From Oidiodendron maius Zn (Eukaryota; Ascomycota; Leotiomycetes; Myxotrichaceae): 64,000 nt of DNA. The notes under the pieces were generated by a model, which did not search any database, was not told where the DNA came from, and saw only the letters and a list, made by a program, of their open reading frames with translations. This document shows positions 10,601 to 23,000 of the stretch, one piece after another. Location: NCBI GenBank assembly GCA_000827325.1, contig KN832870.1, positions 1,240,001 through 1,304,000 of the forward strand, read 5' to 3'. Both the position numbers and the translations under genes were made by a program. The first letter of the stretch is position 1; every line of letters begins with the position of its first letter.

Positions 10601-11439
10601 ATGGACTCTGCTACCCCAACCCCATTTATCAAACCCTCAAAATCCCAAATCCTATTATTTCCTTGGGATCCCGCCTCTCTCAAGCATGTCAAGCGATTGG
10701 TTCATCAGCGCATTGCTTGCGGATGGGACCATGAAGTCGTTGAAAGATGGAAAGCGGCTCAAGAAAGCGGGCAGTTTAATCTACAATGGATTGTGAGCAC
10801 CTTCCCCCGCTCTAATCGAATCTTTGAAATTCTGACTTCCCAAGGTTCTCATAGATTCCGATTCCGAGGCAGACGCCAAATTACGCATGCATATTGAGGC
10901 GTATCCCCAAGAACAAGAGCCGCTTGTTGATTCGGCGATTTCTTATGGCGGGAAGCCGCGAACTATTCCCTTGCCACAAAGAAGTTTCACCCCAATTGGA
11001 CATATCTGTTTGGGCCGCCCATCCCCCGAGTACATAGCTTCTGGATTCACCGAAGATAAGGAAGGATTGTATTGGATATCTAATTTCTATATCTCACGTG
11101 CACTCCAAGGAAGCGGTTTGGGAAGAGAAGCTATGGATACTGTCGAGAATTTGGCCATTTCAGAACCGTTGTGCGCGAAGACGCTAGCACTAAACGCAAT
11201 TAACAAAGATGATCCAGAGAGGGAAGAGAAATATAAAGCTCTTGGGTTGACGATTCCGCCGGCAAGTGTTCCTGTATTCGTAGAGAGAATTTGCTAACCT
11301 CGCCCAGTTCTCCAACCAAGAATGGTATTCTAGGAGGGGATATCAGGTTTATAAGAACGTGGAAAAGTTGTTCTCGAAAGTTGACTCCGCCGGGAAAACA
11401 TGGTATTGGGATGCTGTGTTTTTGAAAAAGGACATTTGA
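10601..11439 (+). CDS. GNAT-family N-acetyltransferase
   Basis: Exon 1 is 10601-10793, with intron 10794-10844 (GTGAGC..CAAG). Exon 2 carries IGHICLGRPSPEY, GLYWISNFYISRALQGSGLGREAMD and ALNAINKDD, which fits GNAT motif A: the acetyl-CoA pyrophosphate loop corresponds to QGSGLGREA. A second short intron near 11277-11310 must be removed to reach the conserved ending NQEWYSRRGYQVYKN...FLKKDI that stops at 11439; its exact 5' splice site is ambiguous (candidates at 11269, 11272 or 11278). The protein is about 245-250 aa, normal for fungal GNAT proteins of this type. The substrate is unknown. It lies next to a HET gene with which it shares an upstream region. Confidence 0.8.
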
Positions 11440-12270
11440 TAGAGTCTTATAGGAACGGGATACTAATTCATAGAGGCACAATTCTACGACCTCAATCATT
11501 TCCCAAATTACCAAACCGCCAATTCAAACCTCAAATCTTTCCCTCAATCTATCATTCCAGCTACTAAAATGGACTACGAGGCACAGAATTTTTTTACTAT
11601 CGCTTTTATTAATATTGCCTTCATGTATAAATCCTCCTGCATTTGTTCGAAGAGGCTGCCGCGGAAACCATGATAGTGTCGAAACTACCTTCTCCTTGTG
11701 CTTTAGTGCTTTCTTCGCCATATCAAATTCCCAGTGTCTTATGCCAAATTGTAACGGCATACGAGATTTAGAGCTATTTGGTATCCATTTTTTGTCAAGT
11801 AAATTGGCAGTGGGCATGATCTCACCTAATTTTCGCATTAAAATCCCGAGATAAGGCGGAATGCCTACTCCCACAACATCGCTTCTGCGCCGTTACTGGT
11901 GGTGCGAAACACTCACCTTTCACTTTAATGAAGAAAAATATGTATTCGAGAGCAGTTTTGATAAATTTCAGTGCTTGCAGAGCTTCACTTACCCTGTTTC
12001 TGGCTTTTCCCTTTAGAGCTGCGACCATATTAAACTTCACAGACGACTCTTCTTCTATGCAATTCTCTTATCGGATTATTTTTTATCGCAATCTAAAAGT
12101 TTACGATAACTTACGTACATTAGCTCCACTTGCCCTATTACTGTAGCCCTGCTGCCTTGCTACGCCGCAGAGAGAAAACGGAAGTGTCCTCTTCGCGATA
12201 TATCTACCGCCAAGGCCGTCTCATTTCATGCGCAAAATTCACACTGGGTAATATAAGCAACAGGAGAATA
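11440..12270. other. Intergenic, no gene supported
   Basis: AT-rich spacer. A minus-strand ORF at 11874-11524 (116 aa, basic) has no recognisable motif and no upstream splice support. The final 150 bases are the 5' flank of the reductase gene; the frame upstream of its ATG is open but lacks another ATG in good position. Confidence 0.35.
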
Positions 12271-13344
12271 ATGTCGACGATTAAAGAAATGAACGCTTTG
12301 GTGTTTCATGATTCGGGCGACGCAGCTGTGAAATCCATCCCTCTACCGGAGCTTCGGCCCACGTACATGCTCATCAAAGTGGACTCTGTTGCCTTAAATC
12401 CAACGGACTACAAACATATTACCTATGGTAGTAGTGATGCGCCCGTTAGTGTCGTAGGCTGCGACTACTCCGGCACCGTCCTCGAAATCGGGTCTGAAGT
12501 CACCAAGCAATTCAAAATCGGCGAGAAAGTTTTCGGTTGTGCACACGGCTCTCATTTCACCGAGACTTATAGCGGGGTATTTGCTGAATATGCGATGGTA
12601 AAAGGGGACGTTACTATGCACGCGCCTACAGATCCCGACCCAGGTCTTGGTATGGACGATTTGGCCACCCTACCCCTAGGCTGCATCACCGTTGGGCAGG
12701 GCCTCTTCCAGCCTGGCAAAGGTCTCTCCTTGAACTTTCCAGGGGCCGGGAAGGGAAACGAGGAGTGGGTACTGATATATGGCGGAAGCACAGCAACAGG
12801 AACGCTGGGAATTCAATTTGCCAAACTCGCTGGCTACAAAGTCGTTACTACTTGCTCGCCTAGGAATAATGATCTGGTAAAATCTCGAGGTGCTGATAAA
12901 ATCTTCGATTATAATGATCCAGAATGTGGTGCCAAGATCCGCGCATTCACCGAAAACAAGCTGAAGTATGCTTGGGACACAGTTGGGGAATCTCCTCATA
13001 TTTGCGCAGAGGCGTTAAGTAGTGACTCCTCGATTTGTCGTTACGGGTCCATTCTAGACAACGATTTTCCAAGGAGCGACGTGAAACACACCGCGACAGA
13101 AATGTATACGATGTTTGGTGAATACTACTTCAAATATGAACAGCACTTTCCGGTCCTAGAAGAGGATTATGAGTTTGCGAAAACATGGATGACCTTGGTT
13201 GAGAAGCTGGTTGCTGATGGGAAGATAAAACCCCATCCAAAGAGATTGGAATCAGGCGGAATTAATGGTATTCTGAATGGAATGAAGGATCTAGAAGAAG
13301 AAAAGGTCAGCGGCCAGAAATTAGTTTATAAAATTTCAGAATAG
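12271..13344 (+). CDS. Medium-chain reductase (trans-enoyl reductase / zinc-type ADH superfamily)
   Basis: Single exon, 357 aa, starting at the ATG at 12271 (the open frame extends upstream but without a suitable ATG). The fold is the MDR type: N-terminal GroES-like domain with VALNPTDYKHI and GCDYSGTVLEIG, then the Rossmann domain with GGSTATGTLGIQFAKLAGY near residue 171, the NADPH-binding loop used by LovC/ToxD-like trans-acting enoyl reductases. The usual structural and catalytic zinc ligands of true alcohol dehydrogenases are absent, as expected for this subgroup. No polyketide synthase is nearby, so a role in a polyketide pathway cannot be claimed; a stand-alone quinone or enoyl reductase is equally possible. 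Confidence 0.85.
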   Translation: MSTIKEMNALVFHDSGDAAVKSIPLPELRPTYMLIKVDSVALNPTDYKHITYGSSDAPVSVVGCDYSGTVLEIGSEVTKQFKIGEKVFGCAHGSHFTETYSGVFAEYAMVKGDVTMHAPTDPDPGLGMDDLATLPLGCITVGQGLFQPGKGLSLNFPGAGKGNEEWVLIYGGSTATGTLGIQFAKLAGYKVVTTCSPRNNDLVKSRGADKIFDYNDPECGAKIRAFTENKLKYAWDTVGESPHICAEALSSDSSICRYGSILDNDFPRSDVKHTATEMYTMFGEYYFKYEQHFPVLEEDYEFAKTWMTLVEKLVADGKIKPHPKRLESGGINGILNGMKDLEEEKVSGQKLVYKISE

Positions 13345-13728
13345 ATCAAATATACATGTCAACAGTCTCGTACAGTACAAGATAGAACGGCCCCATTGTC
13401 CAGTAAATGTCTCTCCGCTATGTTACACGTAAGGCTTGCACTTCAATGATTTTCTTACCCTCAAGATCACTATATCGTTTTTAGGCATGGTAGAAGTAGG
13501 ATATAGAATTCCAATAGGGGCAAAGCAATCCGTTGCTTTAATGCCGAAAAGACACTCTCCCTGTGATGATTCAATCGTGCCTTATTTCTAGACACGGCTG
13601 ACCTTCCCCACCTACGACATCAACATTGTGTGAACTTAAACCCTTCCCCCCGCCCATCTTTCACGCCCAAAGGAAGCTGCTGCATATTTGCCAACACATT
13701 ATAAAATACAAGCACAACTGTAGGAGCC
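13345..13728. other. Intergenic spacer
   Basis: Contains the 3' flank of the reductase gene and the 5' flank of the DUF1349 gene. The last 100 bases before the start are pyrimidine-rich, a common feature of fungal promoters. Nothing else is seen. Confidence 0.4.
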
Positions 13729-14367
13729 ATGCCTTCAGCATCTCACCTTCCTTTCCACACCCTCAACACTTCTATCCAGCCCCCACCCGCGACAGGCACT
13801 ACTTTCACCCTGTCTCCAGATGCATCTTCTCCCACAGATATCTGGCGCAAACCAGGGCCGCCACCCGTGAAGACTTTCAATGCCCCAATAATCTACAAGT
13901 CCCTCAAGCTCCAGTCTTTCCAGCGGGCCCGAGTTACAATATCGGCTGAGTGGTCAAAGCTTTACGACCAAGGCGGGCTCGTTTTTATCTTACCCGCGGC
14001 AGGAGTCGAGCCGACTGACCAGAAGTGGGTTAAAACTGGGATAGAGTTTTATCAGGGTAAACCCTACGTGAGTACGGTGGCTGCTGATGCATGGGCGGAT
14101 TGGAGTCTTGTATCAGCGCCAATCCACGAAGGAGGAGTCACGCTGGAGTTGGAGAGGAAAGAAAAGGATGACACTTTGTGGATATATGTTATTGATGGAC
14201 AAACGAAAGTTCCCATCAGGGAGGTAACGTGGGTTTTGAGTGAGCCTGATCCGGAGGTTTGTTGGATAGGGGTTTATGCCGCAAGGCCTACCATTGGTGG
14301 CCCTGACGATGAAACAAAACCATTGAATGTTAAGTTTGAAGGATGGGAACTAGAGGTCGCAGAGTAG
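13729..14367 (+). CDS. DUF1349-family concanavalin-like protein
   Basis: Uninterrupted 212-aa frame. The blocks YDQGGLVFIL, WVKTGIEFYQGKPYVSTV and DWSLV...GVTLELERKEKDDTLWIYV match the DUF1349 family (PF07081), small beta-sandwich proteins with a concanavalin A-like fold that are widespread in fungi and bacteria and biochemically uncharacterised. The C-terminal WIGVYAARPT...VKFEGWELEVAE is the usual end of the domain, so the gene is complete. There is no signal peptide, so a cytosolic protein is expected. Neighbouring genes suggest no shared pathway. Confidence 0.85.
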   Translation: MPSASHLPFHTLNTSIQPPPATGTTFTLSPDASSPTDIWRKPGPPPVKTFNAPIIYKSLKLQSFQRARVTISAEWSKLYDQGGLVFILPAAGVEPTDQKWVKTGIEFYQGKPYVSTVAADAWADWSLVSAPIHEGGVTLELERKEKDDTLWIYVIDGQTKVPIREVTWVLSEPDPEVCWIGVYAARPTIGGPDDETKPLNVKFEGWELEVAE

Positions 14368-14698
14368 GAGATGTAATCCAGCCGATATAGATATGTCGAT
14401 ACTCTGGAAAGGGAAACCTTTGGGTCTCGCATTATCTGTCCAAGTAATAAGGAAGCTAAACCTATCAATTCGGCCAAAAGCCCCATCTCTTTCCAAGCTC
14501 AGATATACTTTATCACCAAGTCTCTCCTCACTGGCCTAGGATTCCTTAGGGGTTTTAAATCTCCGTGCTATGGGCAGCGTCTAGGATTAATCTCCACATG
14601 GCATTGGTAAGAAGTGCGAATCTAAGAACTTGGTAAAGCCTGGCTGCCGGATACGCTATTGTCAAACTGGCTCCAAGGTTCGTCCTCACAAGGGGCAT
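14368..14698. other. Convergent 3' flanks
   Basis: Short spacer between two genes that point toward each other. Nothing beyond AT-rich 3' flanks is seen. Confidence 0.4.
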
Positions 14699-16202
14699 TT
14701 ATGCTGTGACTGCACTGCCTTGCGTAATTAGAGGAAACTCCCAATCTCCCTTAATTAAATCGGAAGTAGCTGCATATAATCGGACTATGCCTGTTAGCCA
14801 CTTCAATTTTTCCTTAGGTCAGCATCTGGGATGCGTACGTGTGACTGAAAATCCGCTCCCGTCTGCAGGAGCTGGTAACCAATTATTCGTCCAGTTAGCT
14901 GGCGGATATATATTATATGGCTGAACAAGGACTTGGAAAGCGTCTTCCCTGGCATCCTGACAGGAGTTTCCGTACACGCGGGAGCCGTCCGGATATGTGA
15001 TATTGCTCCTATCCCCTACAGCATACTTATCAAGCGGATTTGAAACCAGATATCCTAGTGAATTGTACATTGTAAGACTCCAAAATCCTCCAGATTCGAC
15101 AGGAGGCTTGCTGCTGAACGTATAGACGATTGACTGATTATTCGTGAGGGCCATCTCTCCCGCTGTGGACATTGGGTACAGAGCTTGGTTCTCCACTTGT
15201 TCGAGATACCCGGCCAAGGCAACGATATCACGGTCTATGTAATTAGAGTAGTAAATACCTTGAGGGTCATTGGTTACCCAGCCATTGCCGAGATGCTTAA
15301 AGCCTGTTGTCACATAGGCGGCGAGACTATCGTTGAGCTCTGCATAAGCGAGTGTGAGATTCACCCCTGGTGGCGGCTTGTATCGACCCCTGGAAATCCC
15401 AGCTCTCTCAAGTTCATAATAGACGTGTTCAATATCACTCGTGTTAAGAGGAGGGTTGGCAGGAGCCAACTGAGCCAGTAATTCCATGACGGCAAGGGAG
15501 GTATTGGTATTGTTGACGAATCCGGCGAGTGTAGCATTGGAAAGGGGAGCCCCAGCATACCCTTTTGTAGTCTGGCGGGGTACTAGTTTTAGTGTACTTC
15601 CTTGAATCACACTTTGGACGTAGGAAAGATCACTCTCGTTGTCCCTAACCAATACACGGACTAAAAGTGATCCTTGCGTGGTAGGCGAGTTGATGAAACC
15701 GTGATAGCCATCGTGACCGTCAGACTTTTGGTAGCCAAAATCCTCTCCACAGTCATTGGATCGACGAAGAAGGTATTGACCGGAGGTATTATTGTTCACA
15801 CTTCCGATATTGGCAAAATTGTCCCCAAACCTCCACCGTGGTTAGTAGTTATTAGAGTTCTGAATCATTCCCAGACGTACGGGTTGTAAAACGCAAAATT
15901 CCAGAACCGGTTAGCATCTACATCTGGAATGGATACTACGATGTCGTCGTGCGCAAGATCAATAACAGCCGCAGAATAGAGCGTGTCGACATTTGGCTTG
16001 ACAACTTGGACTTCAGCAGGAGTTGCGAGAGATGTAAAAGGGACAAAAACGTTGACTGTCGGTGTCGGTTGATATACAAAATCTACCGCCAGAGAAGCGA
16101 AGGCGTATAGAGGCAAGCCATACTATGCGAGGTTACAATACGCCTCGAAATGCTGGAAATATAACTAACCTGCAAAGAGAACAGCGTGGCATCCATGGTC
16201 AT
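14699..16202 (-). CDS. DUF1254/DUF1214 protein, four exons
   Basis: Spliced minus-strand model: 16202-16170, 16122-15881, 15830-14839, 14790-14699, total 1359 nt and 452 aa. The introns (47-50 nt) have GT..AG ends and CTAAC-type branch sites. The N-terminal part (YGLPLYAFASL, VVKPNVDTLYSAAVIDL, NRFWNFAFYNPFG) is the DUF1254 domain. The C-terminal part (SGGFWSLTMYNSLGYLV, YGNSCQDAREDAFQVLVQP, NWLPAPADGSGFSVTR) is DUF1214. This pair occurs in fungal and bacterial proteins of unknown activity. A continuous frame would end the protein early at 14819; the last small exon restores the conserved VRLYAAT ending. Many relatives begin with a signal peptide, so an additional 5' exon is possible: the chosen start MTMDATLFSLQ is short and uncertain. 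Confidence 0.8.
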
Positions 16203-17441
16203 ACTTAACAAGCAGGAAATCACACTTGCTGGTGGCAACCGCTGTAAGGAATTGTATCAATGAGAAAAGTAAATCTCCTATTTAGTCACTTAGTGGTTTA
16301 TATATAAGCTAGTGTGTATCCAAGTATCTTCCTAGCCATTTCCACGTGCAGCATTACCTCGGAATATAGAGGGTGGATATTATTTGGGGCCGACGACCAA
16401 TCCTTCAATAGAGCCTCGATGACGAACACGGTAGGTATTGGCTTACCATTGTTGGGGGCTCACTAAGGTACAATGAAATATTCGGAGTAGACGAGCAGGT
16501 TACCCGAAGCGGAAGAAACGCGGGGTTGTCTAATTACGCCAATTGTTAGCGTAGTAGAATAGCAAGTAGGGGGTTTGTCCTCTTCGCAATGGCACGCAAA
16601 ATATTAACCACTAACGTCCGTCCCTGGGTGGAGAAACGCTCGCTGTGGCGAGACGAATTCACGGTTTAGACCTCTAGAGTCTCTCCCTCGCAAGTCTATG
16701 TATATATAGTTGATGTATCACTGTTCTATAGCTATTTCTCCTTTTGGAAATCAGTCTGCAACGAGAACTATCGCGCTGTCGGTCACGCTGTGGATCGTGT
16801 CATTGATGCCATCAATTTCCGCTTCAGCTGCTCCCCCATGCTCAATCACGACTACGGGAGTCTCTTCGAAGTTCGAAGTGCTGGGTGGAAAGTTCTATCA
16901 AGAGAGGATATGGCTCCAAGACTTAAAGACCACTCTGACCTGAGGAACAAGCATTGGGGGAGTTTCGCCGGGCGTACGAGGGACCTCCCGGCGTGACCGT
17001 ATCATACCGTGCCCTGGACAAATCACAGGTTCTTTGACTTCAGGCTATTCAAACGCCTCGTACATATCGAAACTTACAATTCTCGTGAGTCGTTCGTATG
17101 CTGTAGGTAGTGCTGGATCCTCCCGGCAGCCAGCTAATTGGAAAATTTCGTGCCATCGTCGTCGTCGCCGTGCCTGATCTGTAGAGGGCCTTCAGGTACG
17201 CTCGAATAGGGCTCATGCTGCCACAGCACCACCATCGGACCTTTCCTCTTTCTCTATCAATCAACCTCTTGCTCCGTGAGGGTTCTGTCCTTGCCCAGAA
17301 GGGAGCGTGTCCGCTCTAACTAACAAGTAGCCCTGCGACAACCGATAGATAAATTAATATTCTTGAATTATTTATAAGCTCCCTCGGATTGACAAGTGTT
17401 CTGGTCGTACTCCGCATTTTCCTCTTCGTGAACCTTGATCG
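16203..17441. other. 1.2-kb region without a supportable gene
   Basis: Overlapping plus-strand ORFs at 16710-16996 and a minus-strand ORF at 17264-17049 have no family motif. The sequence is of ordinary base composition. It separates two minus-strand genes and so holds the 5' flank of the DUF1254 gene and the 3' flank of the HET relic. Confidence 0.35.
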
Positions 17442-19209
17442 TTATAATGATTTCTCATCAAAACCTAGCAACCTTCGAACAAGTTCTACTATTTCAACTT
17501 TTAATTTACCAGCTCCAAGTTGGTTCTTGATATAAGTACTTGATAGCCCGAGCACCATGCAAGGCCCAATGTATTGATAGCGGTCAGAGGATTTGCGAAG
17601 CAGCACTAGGTCCTCATAGCCGTCGACGAGACATACAATGTCCTCTTGTTCGCAGTACTTGGGACCCATGCCCAGGAAGCCTCCATCTGTCTCAAAGAGC
17701 CGCGAATTGATCTTTCTCTCCAGCACAAGTACAAGGCGAGCCTTGACTTCAAACATTCTCTTCTCGAGTGACTGACCAGGGGTTTGATATCCCACATCTG
17801 GAGACACGAAGATCGTAAACTCTGGGTTATGACTTCCGTCAAGGCGTACACCAACAGAGAGCCCCTTGACTTCAGGAGTTCTGATTGTATGAGGGGGCCG
17901 GATTCGCTGAGCATTATGCTCTGGTACTGCATATTGTAACGACAGAATAAAGTGTTGTAACAGCAACACTGTGGAAGTGTCGAATACCAAGGCTTGCATC
18001 CTCATGGCTACCAGGAACAAGACCCAAAGGGCCGGAATTGTCTGGTTGGGATAAGACGGATGTCTCAGCACAAACGCTTGACACCAGGTCTTGACCTCAC
18101 CCTCTTTAAGATTCTTCAGAGTTGGACATCCACCTATCCTTTCCAAGCTTCGGAAGCGGACTACGGCAAGAGATAGGATAGGCCCAGACAGACTCGCAAA
18201 TGGGATTCTCGGCTCAATGGCGACAAGCTTTAGCCCAGCTTCAAATATGAGGGTAGGTTCTCCAGCGGCCCGTTCAGGATAGTTTGGAGCCCATGACGGT
18301 AGATCATCGTTATTGTCAAATGCTCCAATTCCGGCATCGCGTAAGAAAAGTATGACCGTTTATCTAGATCTCGCAGGGCGCCTAGTACTACTTCGCAGTA
18401 CTCAATGTACACAAATTTTGTTTGACTTTCCTTGCTATAGTTCACCTGAATAGGTAAAGAACAAAGGCCCAAGAGGCCATATATGTGATCTCGAGGATCT
18501 GTTGCCAGCAAGGTGCCTCCAATCTCCGAGATGTGAAGACTTGTCGTGACACGGTCATTCACAGTGGCAGCCGTAGATTGACTCATATGTAATGCAGATG
18601 CAGCTCCAAACCGCGTGATATTCCGAATTCCTGTGAATTCCGTAGATTCTGGTGGCCTAAATTTGAACCAGATATGATCAGGAACGGACTCTGGCTTTTG
18701 AGTGTTGCGGATAGCCAGCTCATGTCCTAGAAGCTGAGAAATCATGAGGCAAACGTTCATAAGGGTTGACTTCTCAATCATAAAATTTGGGCTGATATAG
18801 AAGAGAGTTGAAACGAGGACATTCTCCTGAAGAATCCATATGCGCTTCCAGTACGGCAGATTGCCTAGGAAGTTTATCGAATTCCGAAGTTTGTCACATG
18901 GGGAGGGGGGGGGGCTTGGATCAGGGCTGGGCATTCCGTTAGCCACGACAAATTGATGCTCAACCTCACAGGGTCCCAGCCTCTGCTTCTAAATGCATCA
19001 CCCAGAATTTTAATGGCTAAACCAGCAGGCATGAGCTCCATATTGTCCTGATTGCCCAGCCATCCCAGTACAAGACTAGCCGAGGTGTAGATCTTGGGCA
19101 TGAGCTGCCTTGCTCGCTGCGCTCCTGCCTCCACAGGCACCCGGAAAATGTCCTTTTCCCTCAAGCAAAGATCTGGAAATCTCCCTAGGTAAACCGGTTT
19201 AAATATCAT
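17442..19209 (-). pseudogene. HET-domain gene, 5'-truncated and twice frameshifted
   Basis: The translated pieces are clearly HET-type: QRARQLMPKIYTSASLVLGWLG, then PYWKRIWILQENVLVS, ATDPRDHIYGLLGLC, LRDAGIGAFDNNDDLPSWAP, and the C-terminal FETDGGFLGMGPKYCEQEDI. The first half of the HET domain (the SYVWG and WIDAICINQ blocks) is absent; upstream of 19209 there is only AT-rich sequence. The frame shifts at the G10 run on the plus strand (18905-18914) and again near 18345-18348 (A4 run). In both places one extra base would restore continuity. The loss of the 5' end makes it a pseudogene even if the homopolymer shifts are sequencing errors. It points away from the NLR gene at 20016, 0.8 kb away. 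Confidence 0.8.
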
Positions 19210-20015
19210 AGAGTATCAGAAATCTGATATTTTTTTTATTTGTTTATTTATTGAGCTGACCCTCTAAAGCAGGAGATCTAGAGGAATTATATAGCGGCCT
19301 ACAAGTGCTGCCCGGCAAACATTAACCCTATCCTCACATCGCAATAAAGTCTCCTATTAGCCGCCCACAACCGCCATTTCACCGCTGCAGGCCCCAGGTC
19401 TCTGTAACACCTCTTTCTAAAGCTGATTAATGTATAGCATTGGCCTTGTTATGAGATGACCCGCAAAAGAAATGGAGTTTAGGAGAGTGCTGCAAATCGT
19501 TCCGGTACTTTGAGTGACCTCAGACGCCAAGCCATTAACGCTCTGGCAGGAACACGCCACACAAATTGCTCCGCAAGCCGCTGTGGATCATTCCGATCTT
19601 ACCTGTATAGCATGAAACCTTGTCTTCTGATATATCCGGTAGCAATCCAATTATTCACAAATATGTAGCAAAGGGCCGAGTTAATATACCCGGTGATAGC
19701 GAGAGGGCTGGCTCAATCTGACTCTATGGGTGGAATTGTTGGTGGCGCAGCTCGCTTGGTCGAGCTTCAGCCAGGTTCCAGCGACGACAGATCAATGCTC
19801 TTCGTCGACTTTCAACGCCGCATTGTGCATTCCGAGTAGAAAAGCGCTTGACGCGAATCGCTCTGTCTGATCCATCGCCGAACTGTCATTTCAGTGAAGA
19901 ACGAAGTCGCCTGCACCTCGCTAATAGCCCTGCAGACGGTTCGGGGCGCTGCATCCAAATTGTGCGAGAGTCTCCTTGTCGTGATGATCCGCGAATTGAG
20001 TTAGTAGCTATCCCG
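19210..20015. other. Divergent spacer between HET relic and NLR
   Basis: An AT-rich start (T8 run at about 19232) is followed by ordinary sequence. The frame of the NLR first exon stays open back to about 19848, but the only in-frame ATG is at 20016. Any promoter of the NLR lies here. No remnant of the missing HET N-terminus was found. Confidence 0.4.
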
Positions 20016-23000
20016 ATGAATCCCCTCGACAGGGTCCTTGGGGGTATTTTGGACGGGTCGCACGCGATGGTCTGGATTGTTTTCTCGATGTGTTGCGGGT
20101 TGCTCATTGCCTCCACGCTTATCCCTCCGTGGCAGAGATGGATTGTTGATACGTATCATCGCGTCCTTCGTCGCAAAGCAAAAGTGCACGTTCCCCCGGC
20201 TGAGTATCCACTGCAAATCTTACATTCAAACCCGAACGCAAATGTTGAGTACGTCCCAGGCGTCTAGATTTTGTGATCACTTCTAATAAATCATCTTGTC
20301 AGCATCGTAGCTGTGCATGGACTCGGTGCAAACCCAGCGTACGCCTGGGTCCAGCTCAACTCTCCCGATGGCCAGGGACATGCCGAAGTGCCATTCAATT
20401 GGTTAAAGGAGCTGCTTCCGGCCGAATTGTCCTGCAGAGTTATGGCCTTTAACTACGACTCGAAGTGGTTCTGGGACGCTCCTCAACAAAGGCCATCTAA
20501 TATTTCGGATGATCTCTTGCGCAGTCTGCGAGATAATCGGATGAATGAGAAGGTATGCTTTGAATTACACCTCAATTTTCACCATAGTAAATTAAATATG
20601 TATCTCAACAGGCAATTGGTCGACCGTTAATCTTCATCGGCCACAGTTTTGGGGGCATTGTTATTGAACAGGTTAGTAAAATGCCAACCCGTTTCTGGTT
20701 CTTCACTTGGATTTGTATTCACATTCTATAGGCCGTCGTCTCCTCCCTGAGCCGCTCAGCGTACAAAGATATCGGAGACTCTACTGTCGGGTTTGTCTTT
20801 TTTGGCACCCCTCACCGAGGAAGTCTGGCTGCAACGCTAGGTAGCTTGATTGCATCGCTCCCACTTCCGGGTTCCATTAACGAAAGAAGGATTCTGAGAG
20901 TCCTAGAAGAACAGTCAGATACCTTGGCGGATCTTCTGGGCCAGTTCTCTGACTGGCTCTTTGAAAATTCGGTGCCTGCTGTTTGCTGCTTCGAAAAGCA
21001 TATGACCGCGGCACCCATAGTGGGAAAGCATATGCGCTCCATCAAGCAATTGGTGCGTGTTTTGGAAGATCACATCCCAGCGCCTTCTAACTGAAATGCT
21101 TTCTAGGTTGTCTCTCAGGACAGCGCCTGTATCGACGGCCATCCGCGGATAGGCTTAGACGCCGACCATTCTAAGATGAACAAATTCTATGGCCGAAATG
21201 ATCCTTCTTTCCAGCTTGTCTATCCTGAAATAGTGCGAATGTCTACAAGCGCTCAAGAGATGCTTACGCGCCGCCGAAACCCGAAGACTATTCCAATAGA
21301 CCAAAGCGCTACATCAGGAGAACTCCGAAAATGCCTCCAGGAAATGGGAGTGAGGAATCCCAGAGATGTCCTATCTGACATCCAGACTCAAAAAGAGAAA
21401 AGAGTACCGCACACCTGCGAGTGGATTCTGAAACGGAAAGAATTTTCTGCCTGGGGAGCCGATGATAGTCCACGACTTCTTCGCCTCATCGGTTCCCCGG
21501 GTATTGGAAAGACGATAATGTCCACCTTTCTCATTGAGGTACTAAAGAAGAATGTTGAGAAATCTCATGACAAGTTATTCGCCTTCTTTTTCTGCGACGA
21601 CAAAATCCATGATCGAAGAACGCCAGAAGTCATACTCAAGAGTCTTATCTGGCAGCTTCTGCTTCAAAGGAATGATCTCTTTAAACACGTTCAGTCAGAC
21701 TTTGAGGCGCAAGGCAGCACCCTATTCAAGGATTTTCCCGCTCTCTGGCGAATATTTCAAAACATGCTTCGAGACGAGCACGTTGGCGAAGTGTTCATCC
21801 TTGTGGATGCTCTGGACGAGTGCGACAGTTCTACACGCAAGGGGTTAATCTACGGCATAAGGGAACTATTTCAATCACCATCAATATCAGGAGTGGGGAG
21901 ATTCAAGTTCCTTATTACCTGTAGGCCTGAGATACGTGATATTGAATCAGCTCTGAAAGATGTGGGCATTTGCTTAAGAATGGATACTGGCGAAGTAAAT
22001 CAGGACCTATTCGAGTACATTGATTTCAAAGTCGATTTACTGGAGTATCCATTAGATGTGAAAGAAAATGTCAGGAACACTCTGAAAAGTAAAGCTGGAG
22101 GCACCTTTTTATGGGTTTCTATTATGCTCGCCGATCTCGAGGGAGCACTCATTCACCAAGTGGAAGAGAAGCTCAAAAACCTCCCTGTTGGGCTTGATAA
22201 CACATACGATAAGATTTTGAACCGAATCCCAGTTGACAAACGCGAGATTTCTCTGTTTGTATTATGCTGCATGGTCGCTGCCCAGCGTCCCTTGAGAAAG
22301 GAAGAGATCGAAGCCGCATATGCAACTTGGCACACCCGTTCGGTACTGCCTCGTCAAAGGACAGAAGTGTATGCTGACATCTACTCGGCCTGCAGCTCAA
22401 TCATTTATATTGGCAATACAAGCAAAGACAGTGAGGCAGATATGAATACTAGAAGAGCGAAATACATCAAATATAAGCTCAACAAGGATAGCGAGGAAGA
22501 TACTGCAACGCTGAACTTTTGCCACCAGTCGGTGAAAGACTTTCTGTTGAACGATCATGGCGGGACAAAGAGAGAATGGTATCATGCTTCCAAGGACAAC
22601 GCAAACCTCCTCATTTTCCAGGTTTGTTGGAGATACTTGAGCTCAGAGGCGTTTGATCATAGCAACTTGGTTATCCATTACGAGAGTCGCCTTTTGCCAC
22701 AAGCAGGGATATATCTCAGAGGATGGAATCCGCCCTTACAATCTCACCTCAAGGAATATCCCTTACTCCTATATGCATATGAAGAGTGGTTGAATCATGC
22801 AATCGCAAGTAATCCTGCCGTGTTAGATATGCTTAGGATCAACTCTACGAAAGAATCAGAATTAACAGCAAGCTGTCCTGCCTTGTTTCGCCGGTTACAA
22901 ATCGACTTTGCGAACGCACCAATATTATGTGACGCTTGGTTGTTCTGTGCGGCTGAAGAGGGACAGGAAGAGACAGTAGCAGCACTATGCAAACAGAGAG

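Noticed and set aside
12130-12270. Upstream extension of the enoyl reductase frame as an N-terminal targeting peptide
   Set aside because: The frame is open only from a TTG; the family begins near the ATG at 12271.
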